In this document: positions 20,606 to 32,245 of the stretch, piece after piece
Layout of the letters: every line of letters begins with the position of its first letter
How positions within the stretch are numbered: position 1 is the first letter of the stretch
DNA from: Ridgeia piscesae
Lineage: Eukaryota; Annelida; Polychaeta; Sabellida; Siboglinidae
Length of the DNA stretch: 64,000 bases
NCBI GenBank assembly: GCA_025642075.2
Contig: JAODUO010000636.1
Coordinates: 82,001-146,000, forward strand
Direction of reading: 5' to 3'
The notes under the pieces: model-generated
Told to the model about the DNA's origin: nothing
The model's input: the letters and a program-made list of their open reading frames with translations, nothing else
Database searches by the model: none
Translations under genes and position numbers: made by a program

Positions 20606-20641
20606 AAAGTATACTCTGTACGATACTACAGAGTATACTTA
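20606..20641. other. Short perfect hairpin
   Basis: AAGTATACTCTGTA and its exact reverse complement flank a 6-nt loop (CGATAC). It is AT-rich, and nothing links it to a known RNA. Confidence 0.6.
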
Positions 20642-20644
20642 AAT

Positions 20645-21320
20645 TAAAGGCACGTTAAAGGGTAACAGAACACAACATACGTCCCCCTCTCGATAAAGAT
20701 TACATTTCCAAAATCAAACCATTTAGAGGAGCACATAAACCATCCAAAATTAATTACCAATATAGTACTAATGGTTAAAGTCACGTGCTGACTAATGTCA
20801 CAATAATGTTCGTCAGATAGTCTTGAAGATACCGCGGTGGACGTCTGTTTCGGCAGGGTCGTTGGTAGTGCGGGTAACCAGGTTGTTGAGCAGACAGACC
20901 GTCGAAGTTGAGGTGGTCGAGGTGTGCGTCTGACGATAGCTGTTGATTCCCTTGTTGTCGCGATCGAATACAACGCCGTGAGTTCCAGTTCGTACTGCAT
21001 CTGCGAACGTCTTCCCCTCAAGTTGAGCAGCGAATACGGGGAGTTTCACTCTCTCCATACCTCCGTTGCACCGTGAGTTATACAGCGCACTGCAATGTTT
21101 CAAGCTCGTGTGACACGAACTCTGGTCTTTATCGCTTTGGAGCACCGTGTGGGTGCGGGCCCAGCTTTCAAACCCGCGCTGTTTCTCTCGAAATTTGGAC
21201 GTTTGTGCCTGTTAATTGGGAATTACCTGCTAGCCTTATGCGTGTGTGACACTGTGTGTGCCTATTGCTGTGCATGAATAAATGCATGCGTGGCGCATGC
21301 GTGTGTTAACATGTGTTCAA
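20645..21320. other. No gene assigned; one ambiguous minus-strand frame
   Basis: A minus-strand frame of 110 codons (20813-21145) contains MERVKLPVFAAQLEGKTFAD and has a non-repetitive composition, but I recognise no family. Overlapping frames of similar length exist in the same stretch. It could be an exon or transposon remnant. Confidence 0.25.
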
Positions 21321-22085
21321 TTCAATAACTTTATTCCAGACTCAACAGGGCACATACAGCAAGTACATGTGACTCTGAGGTCCATATGTTGACATTAGGC
21401 AGACAATATGTACAGTATGCATTCTGACCCAATGCTGTGTATATAAGCAATATGTATACATTTGTTTTAGTCAAGTGTTCATATAAAGCTTGTTCCAGTG
21501 TTTACGGATCCTGGAAGTGAATCTTAAGCTAGAAGTTAGAATATCATTTAAAATACAGTTAACAGAGCTATCAAGTCTACACATAAATTTATACACCATA
21601 TTCCTAATAACTGACTTGCAGCATATTGTACATTAAAGCTGGTACTTTCATATTTTGACATACCAATAAACAACTGAAAAATATAGTGATATGCAATATG
21701 TAATCTATTTAGTGTGGATTTCTTGTAATTCCACCAGAGTTCTACTCCATACAAGGGTGAGCAATATGAACGAAACAGTGTGAGTTTAACCTCTAGGGAG
21801 CACATGCAAATTTTTCGCAATATAATATTTCCTTGTACATATAGAGTTCTGCGTTGTCTATTAATATCATCATCATCTGAAAGATCATCTGAAATATAGT
21901 TTCCAAGATATTTATATGTAGCTACAACATGCAGAGTAACCCCTTTCAGCTTAAATTCAGGGATACTACATCCTTTTAAGGTCGCAGACCTAAATATCAT
22001 AACTGCACTCTTCTTAGCATTGTATTTCACATCATGGCTCATTCCAAATTTCTCACATGTTAGCCAGATCCATGACGTTTTTGTA
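21320..22085 (-). mobile_element. 5'-truncated non-LTR retrotransposon (RT C-terminal part)
   Basis: A minus-strand frame (21548-22042) shows the post-catalytic region of a LINE reverse transcriptase: KKSAVMIFRS, YKYLGNYISDDLSDDDDINRQ, RRTLYVQGNIILRKICMCS and LFRSYCSPLYG. The frame ends without the usual remainder. An AATAAA-containing 3' end lies near 21320-21345 (minus-strand sense). The element is cut on its 5' side at a (TA)n tract and cannot be active. Confidence 0.88.
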
Positions 22086-22089
22086 AATG

Positions 22090-22095
<6 letters not shown>

Positions 22096-22168
<73 letters not shown>
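22096..22168. repeat. (TA)n microsatellite
   Basis: A TA tract next to the truncated 5' side of the LINE fragment. A second short TA tract occurs at 22206-22228. Confidence 0.95.
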
Positions 22169-22170
<2 letters not shown>

Positions 22171-22247
22171 TCTAAATGATATAAAGTTGTACGTATTTTG
22201 TGTGAATATATATATATATATATATATATCATGATTAGAATGAGAGA

Positions 22248-22508
22248 GAGGAGGGGAGGGAGGGAGGGAGGGAGGGAGGGAGGGAGGGAGGGAGGGAGGG
22301 AGGGAGGAGGGAGGGAGGGAGGGAGGGAGGGAGGGAGGGAGGGAGGGAGGAAGGGAGGGAGGGAGGGAGGGAGGGAGGGAGGGAGGAGGGAGGGAGGGAG
22401 GGAGGGAGGGAGAGATAGAGAGAGAGAGAGAGAGGAGGCAGGGAGTGAGAGAGAGAGAGAGAGAGAGAGATGAGAGAGTGAGAGAGATAGAGAGAGTAGA
22501 GAGAGAGA

Positions 22509-22545
<37 letters not shown>
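22248..22545. repeat. (GGGA)n and (GA)n composite microsatellite
   Basis: GGGA tetranucleotides (to about 22412) pass into GA dinucleotides with interruptions. The copies of TATAAAGTTGTACGTATTTT...TGTGAATATA on both sides (22180-22208 and 22558-22588) show that the block lies inside a small tandem duplication. Confidence 0.93.
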
Positions 22546-22546
<1 letters not shown>

Positions 22547-22952
22547 GCTAATTGTATATAAAGTTGTACGTATTTTTGTGTGAATATAAGGTGAATATTA
22601 ATTAAATTTTTAAACGTTTTTACAACACGGTATTATCTGATAAAAAAGCGTATCCTTATTTAATATGTTATTTCAAATTCGATCTGAGAACCAATCAGTG
22701 ACTACCCTATTCATGGGTAAGCCACCCTGGCGGCAACATCGGCAGAGCAAAAACACCGAGCGGATTTTAGTGGCTAAAGTGCTGCCACCCCACGGAGCCT
22801 GGGTAATCGAGGCTAATCTTTTTGGAACGCTGGTACAACGGGTTCAATAGAAGTTCGAGCTCTTCGCAACTTTTACCATTTCAAATGAACCGGAGGGGCG
22901 GAACGATAGTTTTGTGTTTGAAAATGTAGCCGACTGTGGTGGACTTTTGAAG

Positions 22953-23561
22953 ATGGTTTATGCATTCATTATACATACTTTATTGCCACCAGTTCCGAAA
23001 ATATTGTACTCGTGTATGTTTGGTTCCGAGACTATTTGCGACATTGGGGAAGACTCGGGAGTCGGTATCCGCAGTGCCTCCAAGGAGCAAATCGTGGAGG
23101 TGGCCCTGGAAATTCAGTCGCAGTATAACTTTCGGACATCGGTCTCTGGCCGGTCGTACGAAGCCAACATGCAGGCGTTGCAGAACGAAGGCACGCTGCC
23201 CGAGTTAGAACTCGGCTTTGTCCGGTTCCCATGCGGCGGCCGGCAATCGGGCGGTGATGGCAAGTCGTACGGCCGTGTCAAGACTGCGGTGTGGCTGGGC
23301 GCGCTCAACTGCGCCTTCGTTCTGCTGTGCGACGCGCACGAGAACCGCGCGCTCGCCGAGCACGCGCTGAAGGTGCTCGTGAAACACCTACACGAACACT
23401 GCAGAGTGTTCCACCAGCCGGCCGACGTGTCAGGCAAGATGGACCGCGTTGCGCTGGTGCTGAATCAGTTCCTTCCCGGAGGCCAGCTTCTCGTTATGAA
23501 CCATCGACTGCTTCGGCAGTTCGAGAAGGAGTTGGACGTGAAAATTAAGCAGTTCTCCTGA
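22953..23561 (+). CDS. AP5S1: AP-5 complex subunit sigma-1
   Basis: Small (sigma) subunit of the AP-5 adaptor complex, which works with SPG11/SPG15 on late endosomes and lysosomes in retrieval to the Golgi. The protein has 202 residues, close to the vertebrate length of about 200, in a single exon. It begins MVYAFIIHTL, matching the vertebrate MVHAFLIHTL start as I know it. For that reason I chose ATG 22953 over the in-frame upstream ATG at 22914, which would add 13 unrelated residues. Conserved parts: KILYSCMFGSE, SKEQIVEVA, KTAVWLGALN, LLCDAHENRALAEHAL, then LNQFLPGGQLLVMNH near the C-terminus. A central stretch rich in Gly/Ser (around residue 100) is variable in the family. The coding region is GC-rich relative to its AT-rich flanks. 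No neighbour is functionally linked. Confidence 0.95.
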   Translation: MVYAFIIHTLLPPVPKILYSCMFGSETICDIGEDSGVGIRSASKEQIVEVALEIQSQYNFRTSVSGRSYEANMQALQNEGTLPELELGFVRFPCGGRQSGGDGKSYGRVKTAVWLGALNCAFVLLCDAHENRALAEHALKVLVKHLHEHCRVFHQPADVSGKMDRVALVLNQFLPGGQLLVMNHRLLRQFEKELDVKIKQFS

Positions 23562-23749
23562 TAATGACCCGTCGATATTGTGTACATGTATTGTCATTTA
23601 ATTAAGTTTAACACAGTTATGGGTACAAATCTCTGAAATGGTGGTGTGCTTAAAAAACAACAACCCACAAAGCATGCGCACAAACGCGACAAACTCAGGC
23701 CTACGTACGTTTGGACTGTTTCAGCTTGTACAGAATGAAGCTAAAGGAA

Positions 23750-23805
23750 AATAAAGGAATCACTTAAAACAATTGGTGTCTCCCTTTTTATGTTGTAGAA
23801 ATAAA
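23750..23805 (+). terminator. Candidate poly(A) signals of AP5S1
   Basis: Two AATAAA hexamers at 23750-23755 and 23800-23805 lie 190-245 nt past the AP5S1 stop. Which is used cannot be told from sequence. Confidence 0.5.
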
Positions 23806-24289
23806 CATTGCTTTGCATGTTCATGATGCTTTGCATAAATTATGTAGTATTGGTGATTAACTTTTTTAATCCATGAACGCATGTAACTGCTTGTCCAGTG
23901 TATATAATGAAAATAGTATATTTACTGTCCCCCATTCCAGTAACCCTGGGGGGGGCTATTGGGACTAGCGAATGCTAGTGACAATATTTATCCTTTTATT
24001 GACACTACCGGCTTCTTCCATTCAGTGCCCTGCTGCACTTTACATTTAGGTACCTGATTTTTTAAATATATTCATGTCTGATGCACATTCATTGAAGGTC
24101 AGACTTTTGATTGGAGGAAATGTGTTAACTGGAACACAGCAAACCGCAATCAATAGGTTGTTCACTTAAAAATAAGGGCAGTTGACTTGCAAAGCTTATA
24201 CATGAGTCAGAAGTCTCAGGACAAATTATTAGCTTTCATGTGTGAGTTAAATCGGGTTTTGCTCAACTCAAACAGCTTTATGAAGACTA

Positions 24290-25045
24290 TTTACTTTACC
24301 TCTTACACCATTGATGTGGAAATTAACAACCGTATTCAAGCTGCCTCTGGAGCCTTTGGAGGACTGTGAAAGCGTGTATGGTCACAACATGGTATTTCAG
24401 TCTCCAAAAGTGCAAGGTGTACAAGGCAATTGTGCTTCCAACACTACTGTACTCAGCAGAGACATACACTCTCTATCGTCGCCATTTTAGAAAACTCTCC
24501 AAAGTGCATCTCCGACATCTACGACAAATCCTGCAGATCTCATAGAAAGATCACATTCCAAATGTTGAAGTCTTGAGATGTCCAGCCTAGAAGCCACTCT
24601 AACGGCTTCCCAACTCCGTTGGACTGGACATATCATCCGTATGAATGACAGCAGATTATCAAAGGCTGTATTCTATGGAGAATTAACCAAAGGGAAACGT
24701 CTTCGTGGTGGACAACGGCTGCGATACAAAGATGTAGTCAAACGACACCTAAAGGCTACACACATCACCCTTGCACAAGATCGACAACAGTGGAGGCAGG
24801 CCATTCACAAAGGAAAAAGCCACATTGAAGAAAAGTTACAAAAAAATATCAACATGATCACAATCTCCGCCATGGCCTTCCTGATGCTTCTGCCCTGTCA
24901 TCTTCTGTGTCAACTGCGGGAGAGGCTTTAAATCTCAAATTGGACTATTCTCTCACCGAATAGTGAGCAAAGCACGTAACGGACGAAACCCTACACTGAT
25001 GTCATCATCGGATACGATGTACAGCAAAGAAGAAGAAGAAGACAA
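24290..25045 (+). mobile_element. 5'-truncated, frame-broken non-LTR retrotransposon
   Basis: Three frames together give the end of a LINE ORF2: TIDVEINNRIQAASGAFGGL, then a GTATGGTCACAACATGG stretch (VWSQHG), then LRWTGHIIRMNDSRLSKAVF, YGELTKGKRLRGGQR and QDRQQWRQAIHKGKSHIEEK. At least two frame changes interrupt it. The tail ends in GAAGAAGAAG near 25040. It belongs to the same family as 20246-20480. It is inactive. Confidence 0.88.
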
Positions 25046-25049
25046 CAGT

Positions 25050-26480
25050 GACCTTTTCACACCACACAATTGATGTGTGAAAGTCACATGGAGCTTTAAA
25101 TCATTGACTTCACTTATAATTAGAACTACCAACACAAAGGTGGTGTTCATTGTGTGAAATGATGCTGAATGGCGGATTACTGGCACTCAAATCACACTGG
25201 GGGCGACTTCGACAGGGGCTAGGAACACTGGGTCTGGTGGGAAACACCAAATGATATACAGTAATGTGGGGCACTTAGCACCTCTGAGTCAACCCCTCAT
25301 ATATTTAGGCATATTTTACTTTTGTTGCCACTATCTACCAGACACACAATGCCAAACCATTTTTTACCACGTTCAACTTTTACCGAGACAACAAAAAATG
25401 TTGATTGTTTTACCTAAGGATTATTCGCATGTATATGTTTTGCAATGTTGAGGTGATGGCTATTTGCTACCCCTCCACGTCCAAATGCCCTTTTATGGTT
25501 GTTCCGATGTACAAACATATATAAGTTTAGAGTTAGTATTAGGTTTAGGGTTACGTTAGATTGTATTCGATTAGATTCCGTTAGATTGGAGGTACTTTTG
25601 ACAAGATTGACATCAGGCGTTTACATGGGTAACACAAGAATGCAAAAGAAGTGTTCTCTGTGGTGAACTTCGTCAGGGTAAGCGAGATGGGGGTTAACCG
25701 CAAGCGTTTCAACTTTTAAGAACCAGCGGCCGAAGCGGCCACTCACATTGGCAATAAATGTATTGCGTGTGTCCATTGACCACAGAGATTAATTGGGAAC
25801 AGCTAGCAGCAAACAGAACCAACTGAATCGAGCGACTAGTTCAACAATGATAGCCTACGTATTATCTAACATGATTCCCACCTGAGACTACTCAAGATGG
25901 CGAGTGAACAAAGAAGCTTTGAGAATTCGGCCTATCGAGAAACCAACCCGTACATAATATTATAAATTTTTAGTTACCACCTTCTGAGGTATTTGTCGAT
26001 GTTGTTTTTAAACTTCATATCAGACTCATTCAGACCCAATCTAATATAAGCATATGCCTATATATGTGCCCTTTGCCCAACCTGCCCCAGAGTCTGACAA
26101 TCTAGGAGAGCTAGCCACATCCATGTACAAGACATCCGTCGTCCCCGATGATAGATATCTTTCCACTGATCTTCAGGGAGGGTGGGAGTGAGTAAGAGGG
26201 ATGAAGTGGGTGGTAGAGAAAGGGAGGGGCACGATGGGAGAGTGTTAGAGTGAGAAAAAGAGAGATGGGGAAGGAAGAGCCCGACCAGTCCCGGAGTATG
26301 CATCGGCGGTGTGGAATCCGGCCGAACAGCAACAACTCCATGAAGGCCACTCTGCATGGAGATGGTCAAGCGACGCACGGCCCGCCGCATCCCACTGCCA
26401 GTGCACCAGCCGTGGCACGCGCAGCTGGATCTAGAGAACGTGGGCCTCAGCAGCAGGAGAACTGTTGACAAGGCCAGCTT
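25050..26480. other. No gene recognised
   Basis: Contains short frames only. The stretch 26100-26470 is open on the minus strand but mostly because of low-complexity Pro/Leu/Ser codons and the following ACGC repeat. No domain was recognised. Confidence 0.45.
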
Positions 26481-26485
26481 GATGA

Positions 26486-26694
<209 letters not shown>

Positions 26695-26917
26695 TTATTC
26701 GACATACTTTATTATTATTCCAACCTTTATAGTTTATGAATAACCTAACTTTAAAACAACTTTCTCTAAACCTATTAATTTTATAATATGTTAATATTTT
26801 TAACCTTCTAACTTTTTTATTATAAATCATTTAGCTTTTTTTAAACCATATGCGCACCCCTCCATGCACGTACCGGTACGTGGAATGTGCATGTCCTAGA
26901 TGGTCGAGGTTACCACA

Positions 26918-27160
26918 TAGATAGCATGCAAACGTTACATTAACGTTTGCATTTGGTTAGTACCGTTTGATTTCGGTTACAGTTAAATTTCTAACGTTCC
27001 CGAAACGTTAGTTTTTGGTTGTTTTTGTTTGGTTAGAAAGCGTAGATCTACGTAAAAAAACGAGCAAAATGACGTAAGAAAAACGTTCGTATTTAAACGT
27101 TAAACCAACGTTTCTGCTAACGTTGCATTAACGTTAGATTAACGTTTGCATGCTACCTAG
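26918..27160. mobile_element. MITE-like element built of AACGTT palindromes
   Basis: Terminal inverted repeats TAGATAGCATGCAAACGTTA (left, 26918) and its near-perfect reverse complement ending TAACG...TGCTACCTAG (right, 27160; one mismatch). The interior holds many further AACGTT or TAACGTTA motifs in both orientations. There is no open frame. The 243-bp length and structure fit a non-autonomous DNA element. The flanks share CACA, which may be a target-site duplication. Confidence 0.6.
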
Positions 27161-27279
27161 GCACATATATTATATATGAAAAAGAAGAGAGGCATCGAAA
27201 CGGAGAGAGACAAAGAAAACAGTAACTAACTGTGTGCGTGTGTGCGCGCGTGTGCGTGTCGTATGTGTGTCTGTCTGCG

Positions 27280-27378
27280 CGCGTGTGCGTGTGCGTGTGC
27301 GTGTGCGTGTGCGTGTGCGTGTGCGTGTGCGTGTGCGTGTGCGTGTGCGTGTGCGTGTGCGTGTGCGTGTGCGTGTGC

Positions 27379-27441
<63 letters not shown>
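27280..27441. repeat. (GTGTGC)n followed by (TA)n
   Basis: A hexanucleotide tract to about 27380 passes directly into a TA tract to about 27441. Confidence 0.96.
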
Positions 27442-27449
<8 letters not shown>

Positions 27450-27452
<3 letters not shown>

Positions 27453-30400
27453 GTTTTATTTCGAATGCTCGGCCGCACGGTCGCGTGTGTATGTACGTAC
27501 GTGACAATACAAATAGTAGAGCGCCTACAATAAAAACGTAGGGTATACACGTTGCAAACATTATATCAATAATAAAAATTGTGTTGTTAAGTGCTAAATA
27601 CTCGGTTACGAAATTACTTTATAACACAATAACCGTGATGCGAAATGACATGGTTTCTAAGGGTGGTACTACTGGCGAGAATTCCTCGTCATGCCTTTCT
27701 TTTGAAACTTCCGCCAAAGTTCCAAGGTCAATCTGTGTGGATGTAGTTCCTTGTAGACCTTTGCACTGATGCATATAATGGTGTCTTCATACACCAAGCC
27801 TACAATCCTATATTTGACCGATATTGCATATGTGTGAGACATCATACATTCTGTATGTATGAAATGCAATTATTAATGGCCTTCCAACATTTTGTGTAAT
27901 TAGAATGTGTAGCATGTGTAAAATAATAGTTGCACTACTTTGACGCAGGTATATCCTTCCGAAGTGATAAAGCGGTCAAATATGTCCTCGGAGTCGTTGC
28001 TCGGGGAAAGGAAAACATGAGAGATCTTTGCCAATTCTCACTTCTCTCGTAAACGGTATATTACTATTGCTAGTGCCAAACTGCAGGTAAATATGTTATT
28101 TAATGTTGCACAATGTTTGATTTAATCTGTTTTCCCCTGCGAAATGGTTTTCACAGTTGACAGCTATGGCGTAAGAATGTTTCGAATGTCAGTCAGTCAT
28201 CGCAACGCCAACAGTCGCTTTGATTCGTTTACACAACAAAATTACGACGTTATTCTATGTTTTTATATCGGATAATAATGTATTTACGTCCTTGTGCACT
28301 ATTATGCCCTCGTGGATTTGTATAATCTGTCTGCCTACGCTTTAAGAAGTAATTGGAGTAACTGGATATTTCGCAGCTCACAATGTTTCTGTAAACTGGC
28401 AGATTCAGAATCGTTCGGTTCCCGTCGTCGACATACTCAAAGGCCATGGTCCATGCCCGCAGAACGGAGTCGCACCAGACTAACACCGATATTGGTTGTG
28501 CCTGCCACAGCAATGCAGAACGAATATAATATCTATATCTGTACTAAAACGTGTACAATTAAATTAAAATTGCGATATTATCCTATTTAACTGGTCATAA
28601 GGGCAATGCCAATTAATGGATAGGGCCTACATCTAATTATAAACCATGTCTTCCTAAATAGGTATTAGAAACTATCATTGTGAGTGTGACGTTTGTATGC
28701 TGGTGAGAGTAACATTCACTTGCCTAATGTTTTTAGCCACTTAACACAAAACAGACATCGCAAACAAACTACTCTGTAAAATCTGTTTGCATAAACAAAT
28801 GGTTAGAAAAAATCTTTTGAGTATTTCAAAAATCTATAGAAAATCAAAGTCCAAATATCATAAAAGATGTAAATCTAAAGCTGTAAATTGCTCTGTGGGA
28901 GAATGTGTCGGTAAAAGATCAGTTGTAGTTTATTAAAGTAGGCCAGCTATGTTAGCCAGAAGACAATAGTTCATATGACAACATTTTCAGACGTAAATAT
29001 GTATGTTGAAACATTGAACCCCATGAACATTATACTTTTTTATAGTCTGGCAAAAGCTTTGTATATAGAAACAACATTAAATAATTGGACAAGTGAGAGT
29101 TCAGTAGATCACGTTTATACAGTTCTCCCTGACAGTGGTTTTGAACAAGAAAAAAAGATTAGACAGTTGTATTACAGATAATTATATAATTTTTGTGCAT
29201 GCCAATGGAACTTTAAAAAATCCACACTGAAACCTGTGTCATAGGTGACAGTTTTTAGTTGTTGTTTTATACTATGTACTTACTGTACATAGAATAAAAC
29301 AACAACTAAAAACTGTGGGATGACGTACTGATGGGAAAAAAGTTTATTCGTATTTGAAATTTTCGAATATTCGAACCTTTTTCCACTGTTTCATTCAAAA
29401 TTAGAAAATTGGCAGCTATATAAACAAATACTGCTTGAATATTTTCCTTCATGTCCTCCACCACAAAATTTGTACTGGATCCGTTCACACTGTTCAATAT
29501 TCTAATAGAATTCGATGCCGCTGAATATGCGTATTTGATTCGATATTTGATTCGTATTCGAAAGTTTGAGGATATTCGATTTGTTTCAAGTCACATTCCA
29601 GGTTCATCCCAGGTTCATCACAACCTTAATGTTCAGAATGTTCTTTTAATATCTTTTTAATATCATTATTGTTGCTAATGTACTTTAAGCTGCTTCATGT
29701 AATTACCAGTAAAAGTTTAAAATTCCAGTTTTATGCATTACTGGCCTTAACTATAGTTATTCTAGCCATTTCTAGGTACACATGTACTTATATACATCAA
29801 CAAAGATTAAAATATGAATTATGACATGTTTGTATTTATGAACATATAGTTTCATTTTATTTGCAGTGTATCCATAAATACAAATGGTTAGTTAACCACT
29901 AACAATATATGTACATCAATTGAATGTATATTTTTCAGTGGTCATTCCATTTATGTACCAGTAAAGTTAGGTGTGAATTTTTGAAATTACCACTCAATGG
30001 ACATGCATATGTGCACAATTTTTAGAGCGTATTTCCATTTAGCATTTTTCTTTACCAACTTGTTCGCCAGTCAAATTAACAAATTAATATCTTTCATTCT
30101 GTTTAGTCATACACTCATACTTAATATTTGTTAAAATGTATTTCTATAACCCTTGGCTAAAATGGTTAGCACTACTCTAAGGTTTATACACTACAACATT
30201 GAAGTAATGTAAATTGGATGATGCACCGAGTCACTGACAACAACACAAAGCACCTTTGCCAGAAATGATCTTATCAGAATGTGATTTGGTAAATTACTAA
30301 CAGTGAACATTGATCAAGTGAGATAGTGCTGAATAGGAAGGCATTTATGTGTAAGTGGACAGCTCAACTAGGTGCATGACCTAGATATCACCTGAACTAG

Positions 30401-31000
30401 TTATTACTGTATGAGTTTTTATTACAACAAATGTGAGTGGTAATGCTACAGGTGAAATGCACAAATCACGGTTAACACAGCTGCATGTCAGTGTGTCAAT
30501 CAGGTACATGTACATTTGAATAAGTATATTTAGCTCAAGCACGAGTACTTTGAAACATAATTAATCAGGTACAATGCAAAGTACTCTGCTGTCTCTATGT
30601 CAAGTACAAATACATGTATGTGTCAGTTGTAGTTATCAGTGTTCAATAACATTTATTCGAGTGCCAGTTATTAATTGTAGCATTAACTAGGAAAGGTATT
30701 TAATGTTATCACGCAGATGGAACAGTATAGAAGAATTATTTTGTAATTAAAAATAATAAGATATATTCAGCTGTACTCGAAATTAACTTGTCATTTTGGC
30801 AAGTACATTTGGCCAGATGTGTACAAGTACTTATACCTCCAGACCTGGTGTACTTGGCCTCGGTTACCCAGGCTCCGTAAGCCCCTCAACTCTGCCTGGG
30901 AAACTAATGCTCTGCATTTGTAACTGCCAGGGCGGCCTTACCCCACATTAGGGTAGAGACGCTGATTGGCTCTAAGGCCAACTATGAAATAAAATTAAAA
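27450..31000. other. No gene recognised; AT-rich, apart from one hairpin
   Basis: Only short frames with no recognisable protein, no tRNA and no tandem array. The one clear structure is the hairpin at 29248-29316, listed separately. It may contain 5' non-coding exons of the KIAA0232 gene, but I cannot show them. Confidence 0.45.
29248..29316. other. Long hairpin, 32-nt arms, 5-nt loop
   Basis: Left arm 29248-29279 and right arm 29285-29316 pair along 32 nt with one mismatch, starting ACAGTTTTTAGTTGTTGTTT. The loop TTACT is too short for a typical microRNA precursor. The near-perfect match suggests a small foldback element or a recent inverted duplication. Confidence 0.75.
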
Positions 31001-31009
31001 TAACGATAA

Positions 31010-31355
31010 TAAATTATACTTTTACAAGATAATGATATCTTATGAAAAGTATTCAACATTGAACTTACGAAAGTAAGTAAAAATTAAAATTTACAATTGT
31101 TTATAAAATAAGAATTACGGCAGGATTAACCAGTATCTATGAGGTGGCAGCATTGTTTAGCCCCACACAGATAGCAAAAAAATTAAATAATGATACCCTT
31201 TTTATCAAATAATGCTGTATTATAAAAAACTATTAAAAATTCAACTTATATTAACACAAAATAAAAAGAAATACAAATTTGCAGTTGTTTATAAAAAAAT
31301 AGAAATTATGGCAGGATTAACCAGTATCTGTGAGGTGGCAGCATTGTTTAGATCA
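31010..31355. repeat. Imperfect tandem dimer of about 175 bp
   Basis: Two diverged units, 31010-31175 and 31185-31355. Both end in GCAGGATTAACCAGTATCT and then GAGGTGGCAGCATTGTTTAG. They are otherwise AT-rich. The GAGGTGGCAGCA motif also occurs at about 8150, suggesting a dispersed element. Confidence 0.7.
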
Positions 31356-32245
31356 CGCGGATAATGTTCAAATGCCGGCAAAATCACCAGACTGTCTTCT
31401 CGGCGTAGTTACGCAGTCGACCGACAGTCGGTTAAGCGAGACTATGTTGTACTGGGAATTACTTGTATTTTTCTTGACACAGTTTTGGCGTATGTGTTAC
31501 TGTTAATAACAACTGTTTTTCTGCAGGATGACCAGTGGTCGATGTGGTTGTGTTTGCCATCCTATGAGTGATAGCAAGACGACCTCGATGCTGTGAATGT
31601 CAACGCAGCCCGAACATGGCACAGTAGTAGTGGGCTGGCCACACCATGTGGCGCCACTGTATGTGTGGCATACAGCACACCCCACGTCTCGGCAACGACT
31701 GACTTCTATGCAGCACTGATACATATCACAAGTTGCCTATGAACGTAACACACAAGTACAGTAGTAGGCGGCAACTGCACCTTGGAATCACGTCCTAATT
31801 GGCAGAGGTCTTTGAGCAGTACATGTGCTGAATTTTTTGTTACAAGTTACAGAGTACTGCAGACTTGCTGTACGTTATTACTCGTATTAATAACAGGTTT
31901 TAAACGTAGGCCTGTTTGTTGTCAGTTATTGTTAGTTAAATCAGAGGGTGCCAAACGGACATTGTGGAAGAGGTACACGTGTGCACGCTGCACGGTCGAC
32001 GTGATGCAGTAGTGGTACTGTTATTGTGCACGACTATACATTGTTGTGAATGTAGCCAGTTAGTTAGACGTAATTTATTGGAGATCTACGCAAAGTACGT
32101 ACACCTGTTATATGTTTCACAAAAGGTGTCTATTTAATTACCGTCATTTTTAATCTGTGAAATAACTGGTGGTACGATGGTCAATATAGTTGGAGCACGC
32201 CTTATGGCGGATCGTTATGCAGTATATGAATAGTAACAGAAACTT

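Noticed and set aside
20813..21145. Minus-strand frame of 110 codons as a gene
   Set aside because: The composition is plausible, but there is no family, no supported splice structure, and competing overlapping frames, so it is only mentioned as ambiguous.
22198..22473. 91-codon frame of Gly-Arg-Glu repeats
   Set aside because: It is a translation of a GGGA/GA microsatellite.
22914..22952. Upstream in-frame ATG for AP5S1
   Set aside because: It would add 13 residues not matching the family, while the ATG at 22953 gives the conserved start.
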